From Cheilinus undulatus (taxonomy: Eukaryota > Chordata > Actinopteri > Labriformes > Labridae): a stretch of DNA of 64,000 bases. The notes under the pieces were generated by a model that had not been told where the DNA came from, ran no database searches, and was given only the letters and a program-made list of their open reading frames with translations. Location of the stretch: NCBI RefSeq assembly GCF_018320785.1, contig NC_054880.1, positions 2,104,827 through 2,168,826 of the forward strand. The letters are read 5' to 3'. The translations under genes were made by a program, and so were the position numbers. Shown here in pieces: positions 47,149 to 59,319 of the stretch (position 1 is the first letter of the stretch; every line of letters begins with the position of its first letter).

Positions 47149-48279
47149 CACTGCTTCCTGACGTTTATTTTGCTTTATTTACATGAAGCAGGTTTGCTCA
47201 TTTTAAGCTTAAAGTCATTAATTAACTCTCTGTAGACCAGGTGTTATCGTTCAAAGAGTGACCATGTTAATGTGTGACCTTTTAGCTAATCTTTGGCTGT
47301 CATACAGATAACACAGCTTTCAACCCTCGTAGTTTGTGTTGGATTCCAACATTACTCTACTTTGCAAACAGCAAAAAAATTATTCCACAAATATACAAAA
47401 ACTATCAGGATCACAATTACTAACCCCCTTTAGAACTGAACTTTTTGTTGAGCCATAGCAGAAGCACTACTGTGCAATGATGTGCATCAACTTTGTAATG
47501 CTGAAAGCTTGTAAAATCAAGATAAAACTGAGGATTATCTTCACATTGACACATGGTATGACAACTCCAGTACGGGTTGAGCTGTCACTGCAGAAAGCAT
47601 CCTGGCAAAAGATAAAGAAATCACTTCAGAATTGAAAAAAAGAATTGTTGATGCTCACAAAAACAGGAAAAGGATATACAAAGATATCACAGCATTTCCA
47701 AGTTCTACTTAAAAAAACGTGTTGGGGTTTATCATCCAAGTAGGACGACAACTTGTGATAAATGAACCAGAGATGCACTGATTGTGAAAGTTTGGGCCAA
47801 CATTGTGTTTAACACAACAATCTAGCCAGTTTTTATGTTCTCTTCTTTCTCGAAGAATGCCAACATTTTCTCTCATGTTTGACCATGAAATCAGATCAGA
47901 GATTGTCCAGAAACGTACTTCTTCTGCAATGCTTTATTTAATTCATCAGCTAGATATGCCACATGCAAGCAGACATTTCAAGCTGACAAATGAAAAACGC
48001 TCCTGCTATAGTATTTGCATATGTAGGCAAAAAGGGTTAATATCAGCCAACACTGATGTTAAGCTGATACATCTGTGCATCTTAAGAGCTGTGTGCAGCT
48101 GAAAAGCTGCAGGATTGATTATAGCAGGCTTAGAGTTTCAACCTGACTGATTTTCTTTGATCTCCCTCTAATCATCGGAATCATCTTCAGTCTCTTGTTG
48201 CACATCTTTTTATATATCTCAGATACTGCCTGGCTCTCATCTTACATAGTCCTCCTCATTAGCTCTTCTTTCTCTTATT
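47149..48279. other. Unit spacer and 3' flank of ZNF-6
   Basis: Unit-shared sequence. It includes a short Tc1-like fragment near 47630-47700 ('attgttgatgctcacaaaaa') and the conserved 3' flank from about 47810. Confidence 0.6.
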
Positions 48280-51200
48280 TTATGAAATCTGGCCACTGGT
48301 ACACTTGTGTTTTTTTACCTGAGTAAGCCATGAAAATTTTTGATCACAGAACTCACAGCTGAAGGGTTTCTCTCTTGTATGGATCACCATGTGTGAAGTC
48401 AGATTGGACTTGTGCCTAAACTTTTTATCACACTGAGGGCAGCTAAACGGTTGCTCTCCTGTGTGCACCAACATGTGTCTGTTCAGATGAGACTTGTAAT
48501 TAAATCCCTTTTCACATTGAGAGCAGCTAAACGGTTGCTCTCCTTTGTGAACAAACATGTGGGAGCTCAACTGAGACTTTTCGTTAAATTTTTTATCACA
48601 ATTAGGGCAGCTGAAGCATTTCTCTTTTCCATGAATTAACATGTGATTTGTCAGATTAGCCTTTCTGTGAAATGACTTATCACACTGAGAGCAGCTAAAT
48701 GGTTTCTCTCCCGTGTGCACCAACATGTGGAAGTTCAGATGACTCTTTTGGTAAAACTTTTTAGCACACTCAGAGCAGCTGAAGGGTTTCTCTCCTGTGT
48801 GCATCAACATGTGTGTTTTCAGATGAGACTTTAGGTGAAACTTTTTACCACACTCAGTGCAGCTAAAGGGTTTTTCTCCTGTGTGGCTCACCATGTGTGT
48901 AGCCAGATTAGACTTGTGATTAAATTTTTTATCACACTGAGGGCAGCTGAAGGGTTTCTCTCCTGTGTGAATTCTCAGATGTGTAGCAAGATGACATTTC
49001 CATCTGAATGTTTTACCGCACTGAGAGCAGCTGTGTGATTTCTTGTCATAGTCTGATCGGGCATCATCAAAGTTTTCCACACAGTTTAATCCAGAATCAT
49101 TTTCCAATGTGACCCTCCAGTCATCACTGACATCAGTTTCAGCTTCAGAGCAGTCTCCAGTCTTGTCCTGATTCTCTGAATGTGAATGTCTCTCTGGTTC
49201 TGAGTTCCTGGCCTGTTCTGGTCCTCCACAGTCCTCTCCATTAGCTCCTGTTTTCATCCCTTCAGTTTGTATTTCATGAAGCTGTGAGATCTGAGGTTTC
49301 TCTTCATCATCTTCATTCTTCACAGGGACAGGAGCAAAGGGGAACTTGATTGTATGAGCTGAATCCAGTCCCTCCTGACTGCTCCACAGTTCCTTCACTT
49401 CCTCTTTAAGGTGTGGAGGCCCAGTGTCTTCCTGGTCCAGACTGGAGCTCCAATCCTGCTGCTTAGAGGGAACCTCTTCTTGATGCGCTGACAGCTGCTG
49501 GCCATCTACAGGACAAAAAGATAAACAAAAACACAATCAGAAAGGAAAATTCTAACTGTAAGTTATTCCCGTGTGTCACAATGAGAGGTTTAATGCAACA
49601 AAGACAATACTCTGGTATAATTATCAATTTTCTTTTTTTCCTTGGGGGGGGGGGGGGGGGTACTCCACCTGGGTTTCATACTTGTCAGCTGTTACTGTCT
49701 CTTATGTTTCCTTGATAAAATATATTTTAGCCCAGAACATATTCCCTAAGAACCCTTTTTATCATGTTTTTTTTTTTTTCAATAATTAAGACTGTTTTTA
49801 AATTGAAAGTGGGTCTTTAATTGAAGGGAAGTAAGAGCTCAAAGCGGGAGGTTGAAACAATGCAAAATCAGGAATGCCAAAATTATTACAGAGCATAACA
49901 GCAAATGAGAAAAAAAAAGTTTTAGGGGTCCTACACCACAAAACATTTCAAACAAGGCCCTGAGAGATCCCAGAGGTAAAATTTATAATCACTAAGGTAT
50001 TTATGAATGCAAATACAATAATATTTAACTTTTTATCAAGTCAGAAGGTCAGTTTTGCTGCTAATGATGAAGTATCGTGTTCAATTTCTTAGCAGTGCTC
50101 CACGAAAGGGGGAAAATAATCTAATTGCAATCACATGAATATTTGTCCAATGTGCCGATCCTAACATCTCTGCTGCAAAAAAATATTAAACTGTGATTTT
50201 GACACAGATATCAGGTTCAAAAAATATTGCACCTTTTGTAATTTGAAAATTGTAGAAAGATTTATTGTGTTTTATTCCAAATTTCAATTTAGTGCCCAGC
50301 CCTATTTCATGGCATGATTTCTGGTTAAACACAGACAGACACCTCTAGTGCTGCACAATGTGGTAATAATGTGTGATTGGTAATAATGTGTGATTGCAGT
50401 TATACTGGACATTAGGGGTGGACATTACAATATTATATACATATGTATATGTGTGGGTGTGGGTGTGTGTGTGTGTGTTTGTGTGTGTGTATGTACAAGT
50501 GATTTTGCAGCATTGCTTTCAAAATAATGTAATAATTTCTAAAGAAAAAATAAGTTTTTAAAATTTATTTAGGTAAAGGTACTTCTGCATTATTGCAGAG
50601 GCAATATTGTAAACCTAAAGTCCTTTTTGCCACTATTTTATAAAACATTTTAAGAACTACATAATATACCGCTTTCCACATTATTAGGCAAATGACATTT
50701 TTCTCTTATTTCCATAATATTTCTGCAAATGACAGTCAGAGTATTTTTCAAGTCATCAGCCATTATAGCATAATTCAAATGTTTTTGAACAAACTTCATA
50801 ATGATAACCATTATTTAAAAAAAAAGAAAAACCTCAAAATGCACTGTTCCACATTATTAAGCAGACCACAGGTTTCAAGCAATATGGGAAAGAAAAATGA
50901 TCTCTCTGCTGCCATTAAGTGTCAAATAGTGTAATGTCTTGGACAAGGAATGAACACATTAGATATTTCATGAAAAATTAATCGTGATCAACGTACCGTG
51001 ACGAAATTCGTGGCTGATTCAGAGCACAGATGGGTTTGTGCAGATAAAGGTATAATGAGGAAGGCTTCTAACGGACAAATTCACCAGATTAAGACAGCAG
51101 ATGCTAAAATGCCATTACAAAGCAGCAAACTGGTACTTGAAGCTGCTGGTGCATCTGGAGTCCCACCAACCTCAAGGTGTAGGATCCTCCAGAGGCTTGC

Positions 51201-53602
51201 AGTCGTGCATAAACCTACTATTCGGCCACCCTATCCAATGCTCACGAGCAGAAATGTTTGCAGTTGGCCCAGAAATACATGAAGACTCATTTTCAAACAG
51301 TCTTGCTGACTGATGAGTGCTGTGTAACCCTGGATGGTCCAGATGGAGGAGTAGTGGGTGGGTGGTGGACAGCCACCATGTCCCAACAAGGCTGTGACGT
51401 CAGCAAGGAGGTGGTGGAGTCATGTTCTGGGCCAGATTCATGAGGAGGGTGTTGGTAGGCCCCTTAGGGTCCCTGAAGGTGTGAAAATGACCTTGGCAAA
51501 GTATCTAGAGTTTCTGACTGACCACTTTCTTCCATGGTACAAAAAGAAGAACAGTGCCTTCTGTAGCAAAATTTTCTTCATGCATGACAATGCACCATCT
51601 CATGCTACAAAGGATCCCTCTGTGTCATTGGCTGCTATGGGCATAAAAGGAGAGAAACTCGTGGTGTGGCCCCCATCCTCCCCTGACCTGAACCCTGTGG
51701 AGAACCTTTGGAGCATCCTCAAGCTAAAAATCTATGAGGGTGGGAGGCAGTTCACATCAAAACTGCCATTCTGGGAGGCTATTCTGGCATCCTGCAAAGA
51801 AATTCAAACAGAAACTCTCCAAAAACTCACAAGTTCAATACATGCAAGAATTGTGAAGGTGATATCAAAGAAGGGCTCCTATTTAAACATGTAACTTGTT
51901 GCCTGTTAAGATGTTTTTGATTGAAATAGCTTTTGATTTCAGTAAATATGACCTACTAACGCTGCAAATTCAAAAAAAATGACCATTTTCAGTTCTTTAC
52001 AACCAAAAAATGTTTTAAAACTCTGTTGTGCTTAATAATATGGAAGAGTGCATTTTATTTTATTTTTTTTAAATAACAGTTATCTGTATGAAGTTTGTTC
52101 AAAAACATTTGAATTATGCTCTAACGGCTGATGATATTGAAATATTCTGACTATCATTTGCATTAATATTTTGGAAAATAAGAGAAAAAGTCATTTGCTT
52201 AATAATATGGGAAGCGGTGTACAATAATAATTTGAGCCCTTTATGCAATTATGGTATTGCAAAGCCTGCCATTGCAATTGTGATTAGATTAATTTTGCAG
52301 CACTAGTGTGTATGACTGTTGAAATTTAGATTAAATCACATCATGTCCAAGCTGCAATATTTCTCTAACTTGATGTGTCAAAACACCAGTTGAATATTTT
52401 TGTCTAGAGCAGAGATTTTAAGTCCTGCACATCATGCACACAGTCAAATGTTTTTTTTTTAATCATGTAGAAAAAAATCCCACTTTTCTTCTTTAGGTTA
52501 TATTTTTCTTAATTGAAATGAGATTGATGTACAAATTATTATTCCCTTCAATACAACTATGTATACTGAATTAGCAATATGAGTCAAAAGGATCACAGTA
52601 AGTTATATTTTAAAAATTGGTTAGCCCTAGTTTCACGATCTTATATTGTGTTGGTTAATATGCAGACTTATTTTTTCGTGTGTCGTCAAAAATGCATTAA
52701 ATGAAGAACTTAATCATATGCATTGCAGTCACAGCGTTACAACAACAACAAAAAAATCACAATTAGATCGTTCTTCCTCAGCTTAAAGACACGTTTTGTT
52801 GGCTTGAAATTGTATATTGTTGACGCTTGGAAACACAGAAAGGTCATATCACGTCTCACAGCCATTACTGTAACAACTGGTTTAGAAATAGGAGAAAAGG
52901 TCACTAAAATTAAACTAACCGTTGACGGCCGTTACCGTAAAGCTTAGAATACAACCTCTTCTGCAACACCGTCCATTTGTTTATGTAGCGCACTGTAAAA
53001 GCTAAGATAAAACTTCTTGTTTATCTTTATGTCAGTGTATTAAGTTGCTTACAAAGAGGGAATTTACATTTGAAATTCATTTAGTTAGAAATAATTAAGT
53101 TAAAGACAGCTAAAAAATAGCATTATTGTGATATTTTCATATTGTCTGTGGAGGAAAAATTGTGTCTGCTTTTTCTTAAAGAAAAAGGACACTGCCCCTG
53201 TAAGAGATGTAAAAAGAGAGAAAGACGTGATCCTCGGAGAATCTGTGAAAGAGAGCTGAAAACGGCAGTAGCTTGTGCTGAACTGTGAGCAAGTTTATGT
53301 TAATAAAAGTTGCAAAAAGTGAATCAAAACGTGTCCTGGAGGATTCATCTTTAGAGTGCAAAATTTTGAGTCGGTCCAAACAGAATGAGAACAATGACTG
53401 ACGGAAAAATGAACAAACCTGCTCTGTGAAAGCGAAGCTGAACATCGTCCAGAAGTTTCTGTTTTCGCTCGTTTTCCTCTTTACATCGACAAAGTTGTTC
53501 CTCGTATTCTGCTATCGTTCTTTCAAAGACTCCAAAAATCTCCTCAGCAGCAGCAGTCAGTCTCTGGTTGACAAAATCTCTCAGTGTCTCGACTCCTGGC
53601 AT
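48280..53602 (-). CDS. ZNF-6: tandem-array C2H2 zinc-finger protein
   Basis: Exons 53602-53419 and 49505-48280 (phase-1 junction, Asp62 from G|AT) encode about 469 residues. The module ([20 protein letters not shown]) appears to match the family consensus. The linker has LKEE and VKNE sumoylation-type motifs. Eight intact fingers plus a terminal finger ending KKHKC span about residues 220-460. Linkers are mostly HTGEKPF; HGKEKCF and HKGEQPF are variants. It stops at the family TAA after CTSGQIS. The intron (3.9 kb) holds a Tc1-like transposon (50667-52219) and a possible LTR fossil (52984-53360) ending about 58 bases from the exon-1 donor. All reading frames are open. A nuclear DNA-binding regulator is likely. 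Confidence 0.93.
49506..50666 (-). other. ZNF-6 intron, exon-2-proximal part
   Basis: Unit-shared intron with a 17-base G run (49644-49660) and a GT-rich microsatellite near 50448-50492. No other feature. Confidence 0.6.
50667..52219 (+). mobile_element. Tc1-like transposon, nearly full length, frame-broken
   Basis: The ends 'taccgctttccacattatta' and 'taatatgggaagcggtg' are inverted, with TA on both sides; length about 1.55 kb. The transposase runs on the plus strand from MGKKNDLSAAIKCQIV (50884) through KGIMRKASNGQIHQIK, LLTDECCVTLDGPDGG (first Asp), FFMHDNAPSHA (second Asp) and [16 protein letters not shown] (third acidic residue) to 51894. At least one stop and two frame changes separate these parts, so it is inactive, but all three catalytic motifs survive. 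Confidence 0.92.
52220..52983 (-). other. ZNF-6 intron, exon-1-proximal part
   Basis: Unit-shared sequence parallel to 43920-44640, interrupted at 52984 by the inserted block described separately. Confidence 0.6.
52984..53360. mobile_element. Possible solo LTR fossil
   Basis: A 377-base block, absent from the otherwise matching introns of ZNF-4 and ZNF-5. It begins TG, ends CA and has an aataaa signal toward one side. That fits a solo long terminal repeat of an LTR element by size and layout. No target duplication is clear, so a different kind of insertion is possible. Confidence 0.3.
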
Positions 53603-54141
53603 TTTCACACAGTTATACTGGCTGATTTATTCTGGAAAACACTACAACCACTCCATCAAACAGCAACTTTGACTGTTTCACCACTCATATCTCCAGTTTG
53701 AATGCTAAGCTAAACTAGCTTTGTAGTTTATGGGTAGATGACTGAGTGAGAGAAAACTGAGAAAAAATATTTAAAGCTTAAAGTCCATTCAGTTGACAGA
53801 ATGAGCCTCTGAGAGATTAGAATAGCTAATCTCTCATTAAAAAAGTGGCGCAGGTTATAAATTGTTCTGATTCGCCGCCATGTTGCCAAATATACAGAGT
53901 ATCGCGTCCACATGACATCACTTCCGGTGCAACGCTGTTTGTGTCCTTCAGAATAAATGTTGGAACTCACCCCTCACAAGACATATCAGTCAAACTCTAA
54001 CTGCATTTTTAATGGCATCGAGGGATTTCTATTTTATATTTTAAAACAAAATGTCCTCAGAAGTTGAAGGGAAACAGCAGACACTTTAGACACTGAGTTT
54101 TATGAACATAAAATAGAAAAAAGCAGTGTTCACAGCAGATA
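53603..54141 (-). promoter_or_regulatory. Promoter region of ZNF-6 with YY1- and ETS-like sites
   Basis: 'gccgccatgtt' lies at 53874-53884 and 'acttccgg' at 53920-53927, matching the arrangement upstream of ZNF-4 and ZNF-5. Confidence 0.6.
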
Positions 54142-54561
54142 CAGTGGATCTATACCTTTTTCTCTCAGGGCCGCCCTGACTTATATCTGAGAAAACCAAC
54201 CCCTCCCATGAGCCGTTTGGAAAAATGAATCATTAATTTTAATTGGTTACATTGACAAAATCTCAACATAATAGCTCACTTGATCTTGACAAAATATCTA
54301 TGTATAAATTATCCATTATTGCGATGGTACAATTAGGGCCACTCTGTAAAACAAACAAACAAACAAATAAATAAATAAATAAATAAACCATTGTACACAA
54401 CCTCACTTTTTTCTGGAAAACTTAACTTTTTTTCCGCAAAAATTAATAGATTCCCGTCATTTGTGTTGCTCTGAGGTTGGCCCTAATGCATTATATTTCT
54501 GGTCGAGGTTTTAAAAAATGTAAATTTACATGTTATTTTGACCTCAGGTTGGGAACCACTG
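54142..54561. mobile_element. Unit-wide hAT copy with damaged left end
   Basis: The right end 'ggttgggaaccactg' is intact and is followed by ctgtagat. The left end reads 'cagtggatctatacc' and the left target duplication (ctgtagac in the sister unit) is deleted. The interior matches 37534-37941, including an (aaat)n run near 54360. Confidence 0.85.
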
Positions 54562-55047
54562 CTGTAGATCACTGCTTCTTGACGGTTTTTTTTTTTTTTT
54601 TTCTGCTTTATTAACATGCAGCAGATTTGCTCGTTTTATTGCTTAAAGTCATTGATTAACTCTCTGTCGACCAGGTGTTACGGTTCAAGTAGTGACCATG
54701 TTAATGTGTGACCTTTTAGCTAATCTGTGGCTGTCATACAGATAACACAGCTTTCAACCCTTGTAGTTTATGTTGGATTCCAACATTACTTTACACACAG
54801 AAACAAAATGATTCCACAAATATACAAAAACTATCAGGATCACAATTATTAGCCCCTTTAGAACTGACCTTTTTGAGCCATAGCAGAAACACTCCTGTGC
54901 AATGATGTGCATCGAATTTGTAATGCTGAAAGCTTGTAAAATCAAGATAAAACTGAGGATTATCTTCACACTGGCACATGGTATGACAACTACAGTAAGG
55001 GTCTGAGCTGTCATTGCAGAAAGCATCCTGGCAAAAATTAAAGAAAT
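54562..55047. other. Unit spacer downstream of the unit-wide hAT
   Basis: Matches 37950-38790 and 47149-47610. No gene. Confidence 0.6.
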
Positions 55048-55109
55048 TAGGGAAGCACAATATTATCTGTCTGGTATCGGCAGATATCAAAATTTCTACC
55101 GATATTTCC

Positions 55110-56620
55110 TTTTTTATTTTTTATTTTTAATTTAGTGATGCAAGACAATACAAACCATAACAGAACAGTGAGAAACAAGATACAAACATAAAAATAAAAT
55201 TAAAAAAAAGACAAAAAGACAAAGAAGAAATGTGAGTACTTGAAGCCGCTAAGACAATACTAAACAGACCTGGGAGGGGACTAACAACAACATATTGTGG
55301 CATTTAGAGTTGAGGGTGTTGAAGAGCTGTGTCCGTATGTGACCATGGGTGTGTGTGTGTGCGTGTGTGGAGGGCGTGTGGAGTAATAATAATAAATATA
55401 TTTCAGAAAAGGAGGGAGTGGGTCAGATGGGGCAAAATAAATGAAATAAAGTAACTGAAAAGAGATAAGGAGAGGGGGAAAAACCCAAAATAAAACAACA
55501 CAAAAAATTAAAAAATTAAAAATTAAAAATAAAAATACAAAAAAGGAAAGCCGTCTCTCTTTTTCTTTTTTTTCTCTTTTCTTTATCACCCCCCCCCCAT
55601 TTGCCCATGTCCTTTTTTTTTTTCCTTCTTCTTATAGTAATGTCAGGTGGAGGTAAACCATCAACAGTCGCCCACAGACCCTGAGGAGGGAGCTGGCTGA
55701 TGTGGTCAGCCCCTGATTGTCCCTCATCCATCCCAAACAACCCTCAGACCAACTGGGAGATAGTCTTTCTGGAAAGGTGGACTTCCCATGAATTTAGAAA
55801 TAGAATTTCCAGTTTTTAATTGATATTTTTTCCATTTTGTTTTATGTTTGCACTTGTCACTGTTACCATCTTTTTTTTTTTTTTTTTTTTATACCCCTTT
55901 TAAAAGCCTTTTTCTGTATTGTGTTTATGGAGGGCACGGTGAGATAGTGAGAGAGAGAAAAGAAATAAAATAAAAAGAAATAAAAATAATAGTAGTTGTA
56001 ATAAGAGGAGGGGGTTGTTGGGTACATTGGAGTTAACTGTTAGATGTATGTTGGTGGTGTGTGGAGAGAAAGTCCTGGTGGAGGTAACTGTAATAATAAT
56101 AGTACTTAAAATAAGGGGAAGGTTTGTGGGAAAGTTGATAATTTGTGACTATGTAAATAATTTGGAATATGTTGTTTGGAGTATGGCATGTAAATATGTG
56201 TGATAGTATTATAATGTGTATCTTTGAGCGGTGTCAGGAAAGTGGAACGGGGAAAAGAAATAATGAACAAATGAATAAATGAATAAGCAGCAAATATATG
56301 ACTATTACAAATATTATCGATCGGAGCATCAACACCAATAATGATATTGTGTCAGCAATAATAGTCTTAATGATAACAACAATGGTACATATCGAGTAGT
56401 GATTATTGGTGTCTTTTGGATGCGGCAACCAAAGAGATGCAAAAAGAAAAAAAAAAAGAAAATAATAATAATAATAATAACAAAATAAAATAAAATAAAA
56501 TAAAATAAATAAATTGGATTAAATTTAAACAATAAAGACAAATAACAGACATAATAATTTCAGATAAAGTGTGGTGGAGACATGAGCAACTACACTGAAA
56601 AAAAAAAAGTAATTTTGTAT
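55110..56620. other. Low-complexity DNA inside the hAT element
   Basis: A-rich, GA-rich and T-rich tracts with 'gtgtgtgtgtgcgtgtgtgg' near 55348 and poly-T runs near 55610 and 55870. A short non-repetitive part (55640-55760) reads on the minus strand as MDEGQSGADHISQLPPQG but has no recognised homologue. The origin is unknown. Confidence 0.45.
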
Positions 56621-56623
56621 ATG

Positions 56624-57165
56624 CAGTGCTTAACAAATTTATTAGACCACCCTAACCCTAACCAAAGTAAGGTTTATGCCACAGCTGCCCTGAATTAACA
56701 GCATTGGTAATTACCAAAATAATTTTTTATCTTTCTGCAATGGTTAGTACACCAATATGTAGAAGCTCTTTAACCCAAATGATATTTTTAATGCTAAAAT
56801 ATAATTAATATTGTTATCCGTGAATTTTCAAATATACTGATTTACAAGAAAACAGAAAAAATAGTAAAACACATTATATTTCTCAATTAAAATGTCAAAT
56901 TATAGTTATTTACCTTCATTCCTGAACATAAAAATGAGTTTTAGTGGTTGAATGTTAAACTTGATTCATTTCTGACTTCTCAGAGAAGCCCAGTGAGCCG
57001 GCTGAGATTTGGGTGAATTCAGTTTGAAATCCCTCATTCCTGTTCAAAATGGTAAAACGTGGAGAGTTCACTGAAAATGAAAGAGTCCGCATTAAAGCTC
57101 TTCATGATGCTGGATGGTCTTTGAGACAAATATGACAGGTGGTCTAATAAATTTGTTAAGCACTG
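56624..57165 (+). mobile_element. Tc1/mariner element, internally deleted
   Basis: The ends 'cagtgcttaacaaatttatt' and 'aataaatttgttaagcactg' are near-perfect inverted repeats, with TA following the right end. A remnant of the transposase N-terminus, MVKRGEFTENERVRIKALHD, lies at 57050-57109 and stops soon after. It is nested in the hAT element 55048-57768. A truncated relative is at 5102-5280. Confidence 0.88.
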
Positions 57166-57167
57166 TA

Positions 57168-57176
57168 TATACATAC

Positions 57177-57209
<33 letters not shown>

Positions 57210-57405
57210 TACATATATTGTTGATGATGATAGTTATAATAATAATCATAATGATAGATTAATTAAATAATACTGGGGGTTGTAGCATACACACCAGCAA
57301 GGGAGTCAACCTACTGTAGACAATAATAAAACAATAATAATAATAGCAGCAATAATAAAAAAAAAAAAAAAATAATAATAATAATAATAATAATGACACA
57401 TTCAG
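57168..57405. repeat. AT/CA and AAT microsatellites
   Basis: (ta)n and (ca)n runs lie at about 57168-57210 and (aat)n runs at about 57325-57395, within the hAT element. Confidence 0.85.
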
Positions 57406-57779
57406 AGTTCTAGTGATAGCGACAGTAGCCGATATTTACATCTGATATTTTGCCTGTGCATGTCAGCATATTTCGACTGTAAATTTTGTCCATAAAAACG
57501 TATAAATTAGTGGAGTTTTAGTCCAAACCAACAGACCTATGTCAGGTGAGGTCTTTTTCTGTATTTATCCTCATTCTTTAAACTTGAAAGTGTTTTTTAA
57601 GGACTAAAAATTGTTTCCTTGGTCATCCTTAAACCTTAAAGTGTCCAAAAGGACTGACATTTTTTGTAAGAAAAAGGCATTAAAATATCGGTATCGATAT
57701 CGGCTAAAATGAATCTGTAGGTATCAGCATATCGGATATCAGCAAAAATCCAGTATCGTGCATCCCTAAAAGAAATCAG

Positions 57780-58135
57780 TTTAGACTTAAGAAAACGAAT
57801 TGTTGATGCTCACAAAAACAGGAGAATAATATACAAAGGTATCACAGCATTTCCAAATGTCAAGAACTGGAGTGAGAAGAATCATCCAGAAATTCAAAGA
57901 GAGCCACACAGTCCACAAGAAGCCTGGCAGAGGTAGAAAGAGAAAGATTTCAAGGAAAGAAAACTACTGGGAGACGTGTCTAAAGACCCCGGAACAACTG
58001 CAGAGACACCAGTGAAGGACTTGGCCAAGTCTAGAATGGTAGTCTCAAAGAATACCATCACTAGAGCTCTGTACAAGAACGGACCAAGAAAACCCCACTT
58101 CCGCAGAAGAGACACCTTCAAGCCAGACAAAAGTA
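57780..58135 (+). mobile_element. Tc1-like transposase N-terminal fragment
   Basis: The sequence 'cgaattgttgatgctcacaa' followed by pieces reading RIIQKFKESHTVHKKPGRGR and KRKISRKE matches the helix-turn-helix and GRPR-like linker of Tc1 transposases. Shorter parts of the same fragment lie at 38810-38970 and 47630-47710, so it was present before the units duplicated. No DDE domain. Confidence 0.78.
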
Positions 58136-59319
58136 TATATTTAAACTGAATTTCTGCAACAACTTGTGCTCAACCTTGCCCTCAGAGGCCACACTGACTC
58201 AAATATTGTTGCAAGAGCTCCAATCCACAAACACCCTTTTCTTCCCTTAAAACAATGCACATTTAACAGTTTGAATAATGTGCATTGTTTGAAGGGACTC
58301 AAAGCATGCCGTGCATTTCAATAACCAAAAAAAAGAAAAATATCCTGAAAATAGAAGTCCACAACAGCATAACGCACAGCGTATAGTTGGTCATATGTCC
58401 ACACCTGAGCATACAGCATATTGCTGATAATCACAGTCAATAATAGCAGGTAGTCTTCCACGTTTTTCTATGATGATTGTCCATGCTTTTGCAGTTTACA
58501 TTTGTATTTCAGTCTGGAAAGGGTTGTTAAAACATCAGCTTTGAAATGACCTCACTTAGTGATATTTGTGACTCTCATTTTTCCACAGAAAGGATTTACT
58601 GTTGGAGTTTGCTCTGGAAACAATGATCTAAAGGGCCTCTGTTGTGTGCTGTTGTTTCAGTGTGTTTTATATTGCCAACCAGAAATGGTCTGACTTGCAA
58701 TGAATCAAGTATACGGCCGAAATGTCTACTTTTGAAAAAAAATTGGGGTTTACTTTCCAAACAAGACTACAATTTTAGATAAAAGAACAAGAGATGCATT
58801 GATTATGAATGTTTGGGCCGATACTAATGTTCAACACAACAATCTAACCGATTTTTAATTTTTTTTTTTTCTTGTAGAATGCCAACATTTTCTCTCATGT
58901 TTGACCATGAAATCAGATCAAAAATTGTCCAGAAAATTACTTCTGCACTGGTTTATTCTATTCATCAGCTAGATATGACAGATGCAAACAGACAATTCAT
59001 CAGGCACAACAGATAAACCCTGATAAATGATAAACGTTCCTGCTATATTATTTGCATATGTAGGCAAACAGGGTTAATATCAGTCTATACTGATGTTAAG
59101 CTGGTGCATCTGTGCATCCCAATAAGATCTGTGTGCAGCTCAGTAGCTGCAGGATTGAGTATAGCAGATTTACAGTTTAAACCTGACTGATGTTCTCTAA
59201 TCTCCCTCTAATCATCTAATTCATCTTCAGTCTCTTGTTGCACATCTTTTTAGATATCTCAGATACTGCCTGGTTCTCATCTTACATAGTCCTCCTCGTT
59301 AGATTTTCTTTCTCTTATG
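58136..59319. other. 3' flank of ZNF-7
   Basis: Shared with 18550-19025, 25530-26970, 39070-39560 and 47800-48279. No gene; it probably includes the ZNF-7 3' untranslated region. Confidence 0.6.

Larger units (their letters stand above)
55048..57768. mobile_element. hAT element with perfect 8-bp duplication and nested insertions
   Basis: It starts 'tagggaagcacaatatt' and ends 'agtatcgtgcatcccta', flanked by the perfect octamer aaagaaat (55040-55047 and 57769-57776). The sister unit at 47611-47621 reads 'agataaagaaatcac' with no insert. Its own terminal sequences (about 55048-55110 and 57420-57768, 'cgatatcggct') surround about 2.3 kb of purine-rich low-complexity DNA and a Tc1-type element. 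No hAT transposase is present. Confidence 0.9.

Noticed and set aside
55281-55740. Basic, low-complexity frames on the minus strand
   Set aside because: They come from A- and GA-rich tracts inside the hAT element and show no homologue I recognise.
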